This document shows positions 1 to 8,801 of a DNA stretch of 64,000 nucleotides, one piece after another. Position 1 is the first letter of the stretch, and each line of letters starts with the position of its first letter. The position numbers and the translations under genes were made by a program. The DNA lies in the NCBI RefSeq assembly GCF_900105685.1, contig NZ_LT629781.1, positions 2,108,001-2,172,000 of the forward strand. The letters are read 5' to 3'. This DNA comes from Verrucomicrobium sp. GAS474. Lineage in GTDB: Bacteria; Verrucomicrobiota; Verrucomicrobiia; Methylacidiphilales; GAS474. A model generated the notes under the pieces. The model was not told the origin of the DNA, made no database searches, and saw only the letters and a list, made by a program, of their open reading frames with translations.

Positions 1-397
1 TGAGGAAGACGGTTTTGGGCGGATCGTCGGGGGAAATGCGGAACAGAGTGAATCCGATGAATCGATCGGAGAGAGCGATCCCGGGCGGCACGGCGGGAAT
101 TCCGGGGATGGAAAGGAGCTTTCGATCCTCTTCGCTCAGGAGGCCGTCTTTCACTAAGTAGTTGAGATAAGCCACCGCCGTGGTGCCGGGAGGGAACTCG
201 GACGGATAGCGCGGGCGGTGTCCCTCTTTTTCATGGAGCAGAAAGGCGATCTGTTTGCCGTTGAATACCGCTTTCATGGCGACGGCTTTATTGTACTGCT
301 CGCCAGGCCACGTATAGGGGTGAGCGAAATAGACGATGCCGACGACCGCGGCGACGACAACGCTCCACTTGAAGACGGACTTCCAAGGCGAACGCAT
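1..397 (-). CDS. Hypothetical membrane-anchored protein, partial
   Basis: This open frame starts at an ATG on the minus strand and runs off the left edge, giving 132 residues without a stop. The N-terminus is MRSPWKSVFK followed by a hydrophobic stretch (about residues 12-24), which looks like a signal anchor or uncleaved signal peptide. The rest is soluble and proline-rich, with a segment reading GTTAVAYLNYLVKDGLL. I do not recognise a family. The anchor followed by a globular part would fit a pseudopilin-like or periplasmic protein, but that is a guess. It lies 50 bp downstream of trxB on the same strand, so it may be the distal gene of the ahpC-trxB transcript. Confidence 0.6.
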   Translation of the reverse strand, partial: MRSPWKSVFKWSVVVAAVVGIVYFAHPYTWPGEQYNKAVAMKAVFNGKQIAFLLHEKEGHRPRYPSEFPPGTTAVAYLNYLVKDGLLSEEDRKLLSIPGIPAVPPGIALSDRFIGFTLFRISPDDPPKTVFL

Positions 398-447
398 AGG
401 ATCAGCCTAGGATGATGTGCCCCATTCGGGCAATATCTGTCTTGGCC

Positions 448-1371
448 CTAGCTATGCAGGAACCGCTCCGCGTCGATCGCCGCAGCACACCCCATCCCCG
501 CCGCCGTGATCGCCTGGCGGTAGACGGAGTCGGCGCAGTCGCCTGCGGCGAAGACGCCTTCGACGTTCGTCCGGCTCCCGTTCTTCAGCTGGACGTAGCC
601 CGCCTCGTCGAGGTCGATCTGGCCTTTGAAGAGGGCGGTGTTCGGGATGTGGCCGATGGCGATGAAGACGCCGGCGCAATCGAGGTTGCGGGTCTCGCCG
701 GTCACGGTGTCCTTCAGGCGGACGCCGGTGACTTTGCCTTCACCCTGGCCGAGGACTTCCTCGACGGCGGCGTTCCAGATCGGCTTGATCTTCGGGTTCG
801 CGAGGGTGCGGTCGGCCATGATCTGCGAGGCGCGGAGGCTGTCGCGGCGATGGACGAGGTAGACCTCGGAGGCGAAGTTCGTGAGGTAGGTCGCCTCCTC
901 GCAGGCGGAGTCGCCGCCGCCGACGACGACGAGGGGCTTGTTGCGGAAGATCGGGAGCGCGCCGTCGCAGGTGGCGCAGTAGGTGACGCCCTTGTTCTCC
1001 AGCTCGTGCTCGCCGGGGACGCCGAGGTGGCGGTGGCCCGCGCCGACGGAGATGATGACCGACTTCGCCTCGATCACGTCGCCGTCGACGGTGATCTTGA
1101 AGGGGCGGGAGGAGAAATCGACGCTGTCGACGACGCTCATGTACTGGACGTTCGTCCCGAAACGCTTCGCCTGTTCCTGGAGGGCGACCATGAGGTCGTT
1201 CCCGTCGATGCCCTGGGGGAAGCCGGGGTAGTTCTCGACGATCGTCGTCGTCGTGAGGAGGCCGCCGGGCTGCTGGCCGGTGACGAGGAGGGGCTTCAGG
1301 TTGGCGCGGGCGGCGTAGATGGCGGCGGTCCATCCGGCGGGGCCGGAACCGATGATGACGAGGTTTTCCAT
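448..1371 (-). CDS. trxB: Thioredoxin-disulfide reductase
   Basis: This flavoenzyme reduces thioredoxin with NADPH. The chosen start gives 307 residues, normal for bacterial TrxB; the frame stays open upstream, but only this ATG places the family N-terminus MENLVIIGSGPAGW correctly. Visible features are the FAD-binding GSGPAG (residues 8-13), the redox motif CATC (Cys132 and Cys135), the NADPH-binding GGGDSA (151-156) and the C-terminal FAD motif GVFAAGDCAD. It lies 81 bp downstream of ahpC on the same strand and opposite oxyR, so it probably supplies reducing power to the peroxide-defence module. The family call is secure; co-transcription with ahpC is inferred. Confidence 0.95.
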   Translation of the reverse strand: MENLVIIGSGPAGWTAAIYAARANLKPLLVTGQQPGGLLTTTTIVENYPGFPQGIDGNDLMVALQEQAKRFGTNVQYMSVVDSVDFSSRPFKITVDGDVIEAKSVIISVGAGHRHLGVPGEHELENKGVTYCATCDGALPIFRNKPLVVVGGGDSACEEATYLTNFASEVYLVHRRDSLRASQIMADRTLANPKIKPIWNAAVEEVLGQGEGKVTGVRLKDTVTGETRNLDCAGVFIAIGHIPNTALFKGQIDLDEAGYVQLKNGSRTNVEGVFAAGDCADSVYRQAITAAGMGCAAAIDAERFLHS

Positions 1372-1452
1372 GGAAGTGGGGGAAGAAAAGATAAAGGGAA
1401 AGGGCGGGAACGGCAAGGACCGTCCCCGCCCGCGAGGCGGCGATCGCCGGGC

Positions 1453-1992
1453 CTAGCCGACGGTCAGCGGCTGCTGGCCGGGACGCCACGCGCAGGGCAT
1501 GAGGCCGCCGTGCTGGAGGGCGTCGAGGACGCGGAGGACTTCCTTCGGCTCGCGGCCGACGTTGAGGTCGGTGATGTAGACGAAGCGGATGATCCCCTCG
1601 GGATCGATGATGTAGGTGGCGCGCTGGGCGACGCCCTCGACGGGGTCGAGGATGTTCAGGGCGGCGCAGAGCTCGCGCTTGATGTCGGCGAGCATCGGGA
1701 AGGGGAGGTCCTTCAGCTCGGGATGGTGGGTCCGCCAGGCGAGGTGGACGAACTCGGAATCGGTGCTTGCGCCGAGGAGCTGCGCGTCGCGCTCGGCGAA
1801 TTCCTTGTCGAGGGCGCCGAAGGCGGCGATCTCCGTCGGGCAGACGAAGGTGAAGTCCTTCGGCCAGAAGAAGAGGACCTGCCACTTGCCCTTGTAGCTC
1901 TGGTCCGTGATCTGGACGAAGGCGTGGTTGATATCGGTGGAGACGGTGGCCTTCAGGCTGAAGGCGGGGAGTTTGAGTCCGACGCTGGGCAT
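1453..1992 (-). CDS. ahpC: Alkyl hydroperoxide reductase AhpC (peroxiredoxin)
   Basis: A 179-residue typical peroxiredoxin that reduces H2O2 and organic peroxides. The motif FFWPKDFTFVCPTE carries the peroxidatic Cys51, and the following sequence closely resembles actinobacterial AhpC (EIAAFG, DSEFVHLAWR, LPFPMLADIKREL). The C-terminal tail has a single cysteine in PCAWRPG (Cys167), where mycobacterial AhpC carries a CxC pair. The start was placed at MPSVGLKLPAF because the upstream frame (MHPPSLG...) has no family similarity. It is divergent from oxyR and followed by trxB, so a peroxide-inducible oxyR regulon is likely. No ahpD or ahpF is visible, which makes TrxB/thioredoxin the likely reductant. 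Confidence 0.93.
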   Translation of the reverse strand: MPSVGLKLPAFSLKATVSTDINHAFVQITDQSYKGKWQVLFFWPKDFTFVCPTEIAAFGALDKEFAERDAQLLGASTDSEFVHLAWRTHHPELKDLPFPMLADIKRELCAALNILDPVEGVAQRATYIIDPEGIIRFVYITDLNVGREPKEVLRVLDALQHGGLMPCAWRPGQQPLTVG

Positions 1993-2111
1993 GGTGGTGT
2001 GGTGGGGGTTATGGGTGGGTTGAAAGTCGCTTCCGAGGGACGGAGGATGCATGGGCGTGGGTGTTAGGTAAAATAGATTGTTTTTAATGATTTATTTGAT
2101 GAAATCGAATA
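1993..2111. promoter_or_regulatory. Divergent ahpC/oxyR control region
   Basis: This 119-bp gap separates the divergent ahpC and oxyR start codons. The oxyR-proximal 45 bp (2068-2111) are strikingly AT-rich in an otherwise GC-rich window, with tracts such as ATAGATTGTTTTTAATG. This is where LysR-type regulators normally bind. I see no exact match to the E. coli four-element ATAG OxyR consensus, so the operator is inferred from position and composition. The ahpC side would carry a leader of up to about 75 bp. Confidence 0.5.
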
Positions 2112-2978
2112 ATGAATCTCCGCGACCTCCACTACATCGTCGCCGTTGCCGAGGTGGGGAATATGGCGCGGGCGGCGGAGCGGTGCCACGTCAGCCAGTC
2201 GACCCTCAGCATCCAGGTGAAGAAGCTGGAGGAGACCCTCGGCGTCCCGGTCTTCGAGCGGACGACGAAGCGGCTCCGCGTGACGCGGCCCGGCGAGGAG
2301 GTCGTCCGGATCGCGCGGGAGATCATGGCGCGGGAGCGGGAACTGAGGGCCGTCGGCGAGCGCCATCGGGACCCCCTCGCCGGGGAGTTCCGCCTCGGGG
2401 CGTTCCCGACGCTAGCCCCCTATTGGTATCCCCGGATCGTCCCCCGTCTGCGCGGGGCCTTCGCGAAGCTCCGGTTCGTCCTCGTCGAGGACAAGACCCC
2501 GGCCCTCGACGCCGCGCTGCGCGAGGGGCGGCTCGACGCCGCCGTGATGGCCGAGCCGGAGCAGGAGGGGCTGGAGCGGCGGGAGCTGTTCCGGGAGCCG
2601 TTCCTCCTCGCCGTCCCGCCCGGGCATCGCCTGGGGGAGCGGAAGCGGGTGAGCGCGGGCGACCTCGCCGGGGAGAACCTCCTCCTCCTGGAGGAAGGGC
2701 ATTGTCTGCGCGGACAGGTGCTCGAATTCTGCTCCCGCCTCGGCGCCGACGAGGCCGAGAGCTACCGGGCGACGAGCCTGGAGACGCTCCGCAGCATGGT
2801 CGGCCTCGGCGCGGGGATCACCCTCGTCCCGCGGAGCGCCGTCGCGGCGAAGGCCGACGGCCTGCGCTACCTCCCCTTCGCCGGGGAAGTCCCCTCGCGG
2901 ACCCTCTCCCTCTTCACCCGCAAGGGCGATGCGCGGGAGAAGCTCTTCGCCGCGCTGGCGAAGGCGCTGAAGGGATAG
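2112..2978 (+). CDS. oxyR: LysR-type peroxide sensor OxyR
   Basis: A 288-residue LysR-family activator. The N-terminal winged helix-turn-helix (about residues 1-60) includes ARAAERCHVSQSTLSIQVKKLE. The effector domain carries HCLRGQVLEFC, with Cys198 and Cys207 spaced exactly like redox-active Cys199 and Cys208 of E. coli OxyR. The flanking RATSLETLRSMVGLGAGIT block is also OxyR-like. This distinguishes it from a generic LysR protein. It is divergent from ahpC-trxB, the expected targets. On peroxide exposure the two cysteines should form a disulfide and switch the protein to an activator; that mechanism is transferred from the family. Confidence 0.93.
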   Translation: MNLRDLHYIVAVAEVGNMARAAERCHVSQSTLSIQVKKLEETLGVPVFERTTKRLRVTRPGEEVVRIAREIMARERELRAVGERHRDPLAGEFRLGAFPTLAPYWYPRIVPRLRGAFAKLRFVLVEDKTPALDAALREGRLDAAVMAEPEQEGLERRELFREPFLLAVPPGHRLGERKRVSAGDLAGENLLLLEEGHCLRGQVLEFCSRLGADEAESYRATSLETLRSMVGLGAGITLVPRSAVAAKADGLRYLPFAGEVPSRTLSLFTRKGDAREKLFAALAKALKG

Positions 2979-3039
2979 CATGATCGACGGGAAAGGGGAC
3001 GCCGTGGCGCGGGATTGCCTTGGAATGGCCGGATAGGGC

Positions 3040-4947
3040 ATGGTGCCTCCTCATCGCGTTATGTTCAGGAAGGGAATCGAGTTTCGGATCGGAAGGCATC
3101 CCGGCGTCGTCTTCGCGGGGGCGGTCCTTCTCGCGGCGGGCGCGACCTTGTGGCTCGCTTTCGGCAGGATCCCGCAGGGGTGGCTGCCGACGGGGGGGTA
3201 CGTCTCCCTGGTGTTGTGGCGGTGGGCGGCTCCGTGGGCCTGGCTGGTCATCGGGGCGTTGGCCTGGGCGCGGGCGGTCGAACCGGCCTGGGTCCCGGGA
3301 TGGTTGCGCGGGCGGGCCGCTTTCCTCCTCGCTTTGGCGGGCGGGCTCGCCATCGCCCGGGTGCCGGTCCTCGGCTTGAATCAGATCATCTATGCCGATG
3401 AGGCGAGCGTGCTCGCCTCGGGAATGGCTTTTCTTCACGACCCGGTGCCGTGGCGCTCGACCGACGCGATTTCGAGCGGCCCGCTCAATATCGCCAGCGT
3501 CGTCCCGGGGCTCCTTCTCGGCCTGCCGCCGTCGATCGTCGGCCGGATCCTGTCGCTTCTTTGCGCGGTGGGGACCCTCTATTTCCTGTTCCGCTTCCTG
3601 GAGCGGCTCGTGGGCCCGGGGAAGGGAGGGCTGGCCCTTTTCCCTCTGGTGACGTTCTACCTCGTCATCCAGCAACGCGAATACCTCCACTACACGAACG
3701 AGCAGGTCTCCCTCCTCCTCCTCGCCGCGGCGCTCCCTCTCTCCGCCCGTCTGTACGAGGCCCCCGGCAAGGGGCGGGCCTTCGCCCTCGGCGTGGTGCT
3801 GGGGGCCGTCCCGTGGGCGAAGATCCAGGCGGCCCCGATCGCGCTCTACCTTCTCGCGGTCGGCGGGGGCATCCTCTTCGTGCGTCGGGAGCGTGCCCGT
3901 CCCGTCCCGGCGGCGGCCGGGTTGCTGGCGGGTTTTCTGGTCGTTCCGGCGATCGTCGTGATCCCGGTGGCGGCGGCGGGATTGCTGGGGGAAATGGCGG
4001 GACGCTACTTCCTTTTCGCCGCCGATTACGGTCCGGCGGCCAACTTGGCCCCGGACGATCCGCGGATTCATTTCACGCTCCTCCAGCACCTCGGCCTTCT
4101 CCTCGGGAACGGGGCCGAGGGGACCGCCTACCTCGCCGGGGTCGCGGCGTGGGGCGGCGGGGCGCTCGCGCTTTCCCTTGCGGGGAAAGGCGCGAGGGGG
4201 GGCGGACTCGCCTTCCTGGCCGCCGGAGGGTATCTCCTCGTCTCCTGCGCCGCCGCGTTGAAGCCCGGGACCGATTTCATCCACTATCTCTTTTTCGTCT
4301 TCGTCCCCGTTCTGGTGGCGGCGGCTTGGGCGAGCCGGTACGCCTTCGCCCGCCTCGATCCCTCGCGGCAGGTACGGGGGCTCGTCGTGGCGGTCGCCTT
4401 GGCGTCGGCTCCGGCGGCCACTTTTTTCGTCGCCTCTTGGGGCTTCCCCGATTGGCGGCCCACGTTCCTGGCGGTGGAGCGGCGGGAGCAGCCGGTCGAC
4501 AACGCGCTCAGCGACGAGCTCCGCTCCCTCGCGAGGCCGGGCGACCGGATGGCGGTCTGGGGCTTCGATCCCGCGCTCTACGTCCATGCGGGGATCGCCC
4601 CGGCGGCGCGGGACGTCGTCACGAATTTCTCGATCGTCCCCGGAAGGGCCCGGGATGCCCATCGGCGCGATTATCTCGACGACCTGCGGCGCGCCCGCCC
4701 CGCCTTCTTCGTCGATGCCGCCGCCGCGACCTGGAATCCCTCCTGGCCCGCGCCGCCGGAACGCTCCCGCCACACGCTTTTCCCCGAGCTGGCCGCCTTC
4801 GTCGCGGAGCATTACGTGCTGGTGCGGGGGATGACCTCCGATCCCGCCGTCCCGGCGACGCTGATTTTCGTGCGCCGGGACCGGGCGGAGGAATTGGGGC
4901 TTACCGCCACTCGTGCTTCGGATACTTCCGGGAGAGCTCGACCTTGA
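3040..4947 (+). CDS. Polytopic membrane glycosyltransferase (GT39/ArnT-like)
   Basis: A 635-residue integral membrane protein with about ten hydrophobic segments in the first 430 residues and a soluble C-terminal region. The sequence around residues 108-120 (LNQIIYADEASVLASG) has the acidic first-loop signature typical of GT-C fold enzymes (PMT/ArnT/GT83-like), which use polyprenyl-phosphate sugars to glycosylate lipids or proteins. Substrate cannot be told. An alternative start is the second ATG at 3061 (MFRKGIEF). Its last 47 bp overlap the 3' end of hrpB on the opposite strand. It stands alone, 61 bp after oxyR. Confidence 0.7.
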   Translation: MVPPHRVMFRKGIEFRIGRHPGVVFAGAVLLAAGATLWLAFGRIPQGWLPTGGYVSLVLWRWAAPWAWLVIGALAWARAVEPAWVPGWLRGRAAFLLALAGGLAIARVPVLGLNQIIYADEASVLASGMAFLHDPVPWRSTDAISSGPLNIASVVPGLLLGLPPSIVGRILSLLCAVGTLYFLFRFLERLVGPGKGGLALFPLVTFYLVIQQREYLHYTNEQVSLLLLAAALPLSARLYEAPGKGRAFALGVVLGAVPWAKIQAAPIALYLLAVGGGILFVRRERARPVPAAAGLLAGFLVVPAIVVIPVAAAGLLGEMAGRYFLFAADYGPAANLAPDDPRIHFTLLQHLGLLLGNGAEGTAYLAGVAAWGGGALALSLAGKGARGGGLAFLAAGGYLLVSCAAALKPGTDFIHYLFFVFVPVLVAAAWASRYAFARLDPSRQVRGLVVAVALASAPAATFFVASWGFPDWRPTFLAVERREQPVDNALSDELRSLARPGDRMAVWGFDPALYVHAGIAPAARDVVTNFSIVPGRARDAHRRDYLDDLRRARPAFFVDAAAATWNPSWPAPPERSRHTLFPELAAFVAEHYVLVRGMTSDPAVPATLIFVRRDRAEELGLTATRASDTSGRARP

Positions 4948-7462
4948 TCTTCGGGTAGGATTCCTTCCAGAAGTTTTCGAGGCTCGAGGTGACCTGGATG
5001 GGGCGCTGGTTCGGGGCGAGGATGTGGATCGTGACGGGGACGCGGCCCGAGGCGATGCGGATGTCGCCGCGGACCTCGTAGAGGTCCTGGATGCGGGCGG
5101 CGAGGACGGGGCTGGTCAGCGGATCGGCGGCGTAGGTGATCTTCGCCTTCCGCTCTCCCTTCGAGGTCTTTAGCTCGATCCGTTCCGGGGCGTATTGGTC
5201 GAGCCACCGCTGCTGCTCGTGGGAGAGCCATTCCTTCACGGCGGGCCAGACGGGGCGGTCCTTGATCTCGCGGTAGCTCGTCGCGCCGAGGCAGAGCTGC
5301 TCGATGATCGCCTGGCGGTCGTCGGGGGTGAGGGCGGGGAGCTGCAGGTCGGGCATCCACTCGCGGAGCCGGTTGAGGCGGATGATCCATTGCTCGACCG
5401 CGTCGTCCCAGCCGTGGAGGGGCATCTGGCCGCCGAGGACGCGCTGGGCCAGCAGGGCGGCGGCGGCACCCTCGTCGGGCGTCTCCTCGCCCGACTCGCG
5501 GAGGACGAGGTCGCGGAAGAGGGTCCGCGTCTTCTGGACGACCCGTTTCAGGCTCTCGTCGAAGATGACTTCGGCTTTCGTGCTGAAGTCCTCGGGGAAC
5601 AATTCCCGCAGCCATTCCTCCTCGACGGCGGTCGCCTGGCTGAGCAGCACCTCGACGTCCTTGCCGGAGCGGGTGTTGCGGGAATCGACCTCGCGGACCT
5701 CCCCGGCGACGAAGAGGGGGGCGTCCCGGACGACGCTGTCCCGGACGAGGGTGCCGCGCCGTTTGTGGACGATGTCGCAGCGGAGGGTCCCGCCGTCGAG
5801 GCGGCAGGCGAGGTGGTCGGAGAAGCCGAGGAGGAGGCACTTCCGGATCGCCTCGGAGGCGGCGGGCGTTTCCTCTATCGGGAGTTTCTGCCCTTTCGCC
5901 GCCTTCAGGAAGTGATCGAGAATGGGGCTCACCTGCCGGGCGGCCTGGGCGTGGATGCCGAGGGAGCGGCACTTGTCCATCGAGAAGCCGCTCTTCTCGG
6001 CGTAGCGCCACGCCCGCATCTGGAGGAAGAAGTCCGATTCGCCCTCGGTGCCGAGGAGGTCGTCGCGGAGGGTGTCGGCCTTCTTGTCGACGTCGCGCAG
6101 GAGGATCGGGCGGCCCTGGGTGAGGGCGGCGATGAGAGCGATGGGACGGACGCAGCCGATCTCCCCCGCCTCCAGCAGCATCCGGGCGTAGCGGGGATGC
6201 ATCGGGAAGTGGGCCATCTTGCGGCCGACGGAGGTCAGTTCCCCGGCGGCATCGAACGCGCCGAGGTCGTGGAGGAGGCTCTCGGCCCGCTCCAGTGCGC
6301 GCGGATCGGGAGCCTCGAACCAGGCGAAATCGCGGAGGCTGCCGATGCCGCCCGCCTTCAGCGAGAGGGCGGCCTCAGAGAGGTCGATGCGGCGGATCTC
6401 GGGGAGTTCGGCGACGGCACGCTGGCCATGCTCCTTCTCGGTCCAGAGGCGGAGGCAGTGGCCGGGGGCGGTGCGGCCCGCGCGGCCCGCCCGCTGGTCG
6501 GCGGAGGAGCGGGCGATCTTCTCGACGAGGAGGGTGTTGATCCCGCGGTGGGGATCGAAGCGGGCGATCCGGGCGAGCCCCGAGTCGATGACGATGCGGA
6601 CGCCGTCGATCGTGAGGGAGGTCTCGGCGACGTTGGTCGAGACGACGACCTTCCGCTTCCCGTCGTAACGATTGACGGCCGCGTCCTGCGCGGCGGGGGG
6701 GAGTTCCCCGTGGAGGGGAAGGACGATCCATTCGCTCTCCCGCAGGGCGGCGCGGAGGGCGCCGATGGTCCGGTCGATCTCGTAGCCGCCCGGCATGAAG
6801 ATGAGGACGTCGCCCTCGGGGTGCTTCGGAAGGAGGCGGGTCAGTTCGTCGGCGGCCAGCTGCCAGACGGCGTAGCGGTCGGTGTCGACCGGTTTGTCGA
6901 GGTATTCGTGGGTGACGGGGAAGGTGCGGCCCGCCGAGGAGAGGGAGCGGCAGGGGGCGAGGTAGGTTTCGAGCGAACCGGCCTCCAGGGTTGCCGACAT
7001 GACGATGATCTTGAGATCGGGTCGGAGCCGCTTCTGCATGTCGAGGGCGCGGGCGAGCGTCAGGTCGGTGTAGAGATGGCGCTCGTGGAATTCGTCGAAG
7101 ACGAGGACCGAGACGCCGTCGAGGCGCGGGTCGCCGAGCATCTGCCGGAGGAGGAGCCCCTCGGTGACGAAGCGGATCCGGGTCCGGTCGGAGCAGACGC
7201 GGTCGAAGCGGATCTGGTAGCCGACCTCGTCGCCGAGCTTCCCGTTCCGCTCCGAGGCGACGCGGGCGGCGAGCATCCGGGCCGGAAGGCGGCGGGGCTG
7301 GAGGACGACGACTTCGCCCGTCCCCGCCAGCCCCGCGTCGAGGACGATCTGGGGAACCTGGGTCGACTTGCCCGAGCCGGTCGGGGCCTGGAGGATGAGG
7401 CGGTTCGACTCGCGCAGGGCGGACGCGATCTCGCCCGCGATGTCGTGGATGGGGAGGGCCAT
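4901..7462 (-). CDS. hrpB: ATP-dependent helicase HrpB
   Basis: An 853-residue DExH-box helicase of the DEAH/RHA group. Walker A is APTGSGKS (26-33), the DEFH box at 123-126 continues as DEFHERH, motif III is SAT (156-158), and QRAGRAGRTAPG is motif VI. The C-terminal half contains the HrpB-specific domain (PALTPDDRQAIIEQLC; LSREYPKHEW-like ending with ELSRKYPKHEW). Its biological role in most bacteria is poorly defined, though RNA helicase activity is expected. It starts 7 bp after thiS on the same strand, so it is probably read through from the thi genes. The 3' end overlaps the converging glycosyltransferase gene by 47 bp. Confidence 0.93.
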   Translation of the reverse strand: MALPIHDIAGEIASALRESNRLILQAPTGSGKSTQVPQIVLDAGLAGTGEVVVLQPRRLPARMLAARVASERNGKLGDEVGYQIRFDRVCSDRTRIRFVTEGLLLRQMLGDPRLDGVSVLVFDEFHERHLYTDLTLARALDMQKRLRPDLKIIVMSATLEAGSLETYLAPCRSLSSAGRTFPVTHEYLDKPVDTDRYAVWQLAADELTRLLPKHPEGDVLIFMPGGYEIDRTIGALRAALRESEWIVLPLHGELPPAAQDAAVNRYDGKRKVVVSTNVAETSLTIDGVRIVIDSGLARIARFDPHRGINTLLVEKIARSSADQRAGRAGRTAPGHCLRLWTEKEHGQRAVAELPEIRRIDLSEAALSLKAGGIGSLRDFAWFEAPDPRALERAESLLHDLGAFDAAGELTSVGRKMAHFPMHPRYARMLLEAGEIGCVRPIALIAALTQGRPILLRDVDKKADTLRDDLLGTEGESDFFLQMRAWRYAEKSGFSMDKCRSLGIHAQAARQVSPILDHFLKAAKGQKLPIEETPAASEAIRKCLLLGFSDHLACRLDGGTLRCDIVHKRRGTLVRDSVVRDAPLFVAGEVREVDSRNTRSGKDVEVLLSQATAVEEEWLRELFPEDFSTKAEVIFDESLKRVVQKTRTLFRDLVLRESGEETPDEGAAAALLAQRVLGGQMPLHGWDDAVEQWIIRLNRLREWMPDLQLPALTPDDRQAIIEQLCLGATSYREIKDRPVWPAVKEWLSHEQQRWLDQYAPERIELKTSKGERKAKITYAADPLTSPVLAARIQDLYEVRGDIRIASGRVPVTIHILAPNQRPIQVTSSLENFWKESYPKIKVELSRKYPKHEWR

Positions 7463-7469
7463 GGCGGAA

Positions 7470-7676
7470 TCAGCCCCCGGCGACCATGCGGATGAACTCG
7501 ATCCGGTCGCCCTCGGCGACGGGGCGCGCCGGCCATTCGGAGCGGAGGAGGGCCTCGCCGTTGCACTCGACGAGGACGGCCTTCACGGCGAGGCCGAACT
7601 GCGCGGCGAGGTCGGAGAGGGTCGCGCCGGGGGCGACCTCGGCGGGGGTGCCGTTCACGAGGACGTGGAGGGTCAT
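7470..7676 (-). CDS. thiS: Sulfur carrier protein ThiS
   Basis: A 68-residue ubiquitin-fold protein ending in the diagnostic Gly-Gly (FIRMVAGG), which is adenylated and thiocarboxylated to deliver sulfur to the thiazole of thiamine. The start MTLHVLVNGTPAEV gives the expected length. It lies 2 bp after thiH and 7 bp before hrpB, so it is translationally packed in the thiG-thiH-thiS block. A much longer open frame runs through this region but is only the unbroken frame of thiS extended into thiH. No thiF adenylyltransferase is nearby, so activation must come from elsewhere in the genome. Confidence 0.92.
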   Translation of the reverse strand: MTLHVLVNGTPAEVAPGATLSDLAAQFGLAVKAVLVECNGEALLRSEWPARPVAEGDRIEFIRMVAGG

Positions 7677-7678
7677 GG

Positions 7679-8797
7679 CTAGGGCGCGATGGCGGTATCC
7701 CAGTCCTTCCACACCGGATCGAGGCCGAGCTGGCGGAGGCGGGTGACGACCTCGGAGGGGGTCCGCTCGTCGCCGATCTCGAACTGGACGGTGGCCGAGG
7801 CGGTGGCGACCTCGGCGGGATCGAGGGCGACGGCTTTCCCTTTCTGCGTGCGGTGGAGGGTCTCCCGGCCCGCGCCGGTGTAGCCGCCCGGCTCGGTCCG
7901 CGCCCCGGCGCTCATCGTGGTGATGCCGAGTCCGGCGAGGCTGTCGCGGAGCGGGGCCGGTTCCCGCGTCGAGAGGAGGAGGCCGATCTGGGGGAAGGTG
8001 ATGCGGAGGGCGCAGATGAGCTGGACGAGGTCGCGGTCGCTCAGCGGGTATTCGGGCTTGAAGCCGCTCGCCGCCGGACGGAGGCGGGGGAAGGAGATCG
8101 TGAGGAACGATTTCCAGCAGTGCTTCAGCAGGTGCTCGGCGTGGGCGGCGAGGCGGACCGATTCCTCGCGCCACGGGACGAGGCCGAGGAGGGCGCCGAT
8201 GCCGATCTTGCGGAACCCGGCGGCGTAGGCCCGCTCCGGGCAGTCGAGCCGCCAATCGAAGTCGCGCTTCGGCCCCGCCGTGTGGAGGGGAGCGTAGGCG
8301 TCGCGGTCGTAGGTCTCCTGGAAGACGACGATCCCCTCGGCCCCGGCGTCGACGATCTTTTGGTATTCGGGCGTCTCCATCGGGGCGACCTCGATCGAGA
8401 TCGAGGGGACGAGCGCGCGGAGGCGGCGGGTGCAGTCGGCGAGGTAGTCGGGCGCGACGAATTTCGGGTGCTCCCCGGCGACGACGAGGATCGAGCGGAA
8501 CCCCTCGGCGGCGAGGTGCCGGGCCTCGGCCTCGACCTGGTCGAGGGAGAGGGTGGTGCGGAAGATCGGGTTGTCCCGGGAAAAGCCGCAATAGGTGCAG
8601 ATGTTGACGCACTCGTTGGAGACGTAGAGCGGCGCGAAGAGCCGCATCGTCCTGCCGAAGTGGCGGCGCGTCGTCGCGGCGGCCTGCGCGGCCAGGGCCT
8701 CGAGCGCGGCGTCGTCGCACGGGGCGATCAGCTCGGCGAAGCGGCGCAGGGCGGGACTCGGGGGCGGCCCATTGCGAAAGACTTCGGAGAAGGTCAT
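7679..8797 (-). CDS. thiH: 2-iminoacetate synthase ThiH (radical SAM)
   Basis: A 372-residue radical SAM enzyme that cleaves tyrosine to dehydroglycine (2-iminoacetate) and p-cresol, giving a thiazole precursor. The [4Fe-4S] motif CVNICTYC (CxxxCxxC) is near residue 64 and is followed by GFSRDNPI, as in ThiH. The C-terminal half contains GITTMSAGARTEPGGY, a family-typical block. It sits between thiG (4-bp gap) and thiS (2-bp gap). Use of ThiH rather than the glycine oxidase ThiO suits an organism that can live at low oxygen; this is inference. Confidence 0.93.
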   Translation of the reverse strand: MTFSEVFRNGPPPSPALRRFAELIAPCDDAALEALAAQAAATTRRHFGRTMRLFAPLYVSNECVNICTYCGFSRDNPIFRTTLSLDQVEAEARHLAAEGFRSILVVAGEHPKFVAPDYLADCTRRLRALVPSISIEVAPMETPEYQKIVDAGAEGIVVFQETYDRDAYAPLHTAGPKRDFDWRLDCPERAYAAGFRKIGIGALLGLVPWREESVRLAAHAEHLLKHCWKSFLTISFPRLRPAASGFKPEYPLSDRDLVQLICALRITFPQIGLLLSTREPAPLRDSLAGLGITTMSAGARTEPGGYTGAGRETLHRTQKGKAVALDPAEVATASATVQFEIGDERTPSEVVTRLRQLGLDPVWKDWDTAIAP

Positions 8798-8801
8798 GGC
8801 G

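Noticed and set aside
412-2067. Long plus-strand frame opposite trxB and ahpC
   Set aside because: It is the GC-rich shadow of two clear genes on the minus strand and shows no domain or initiation signals.
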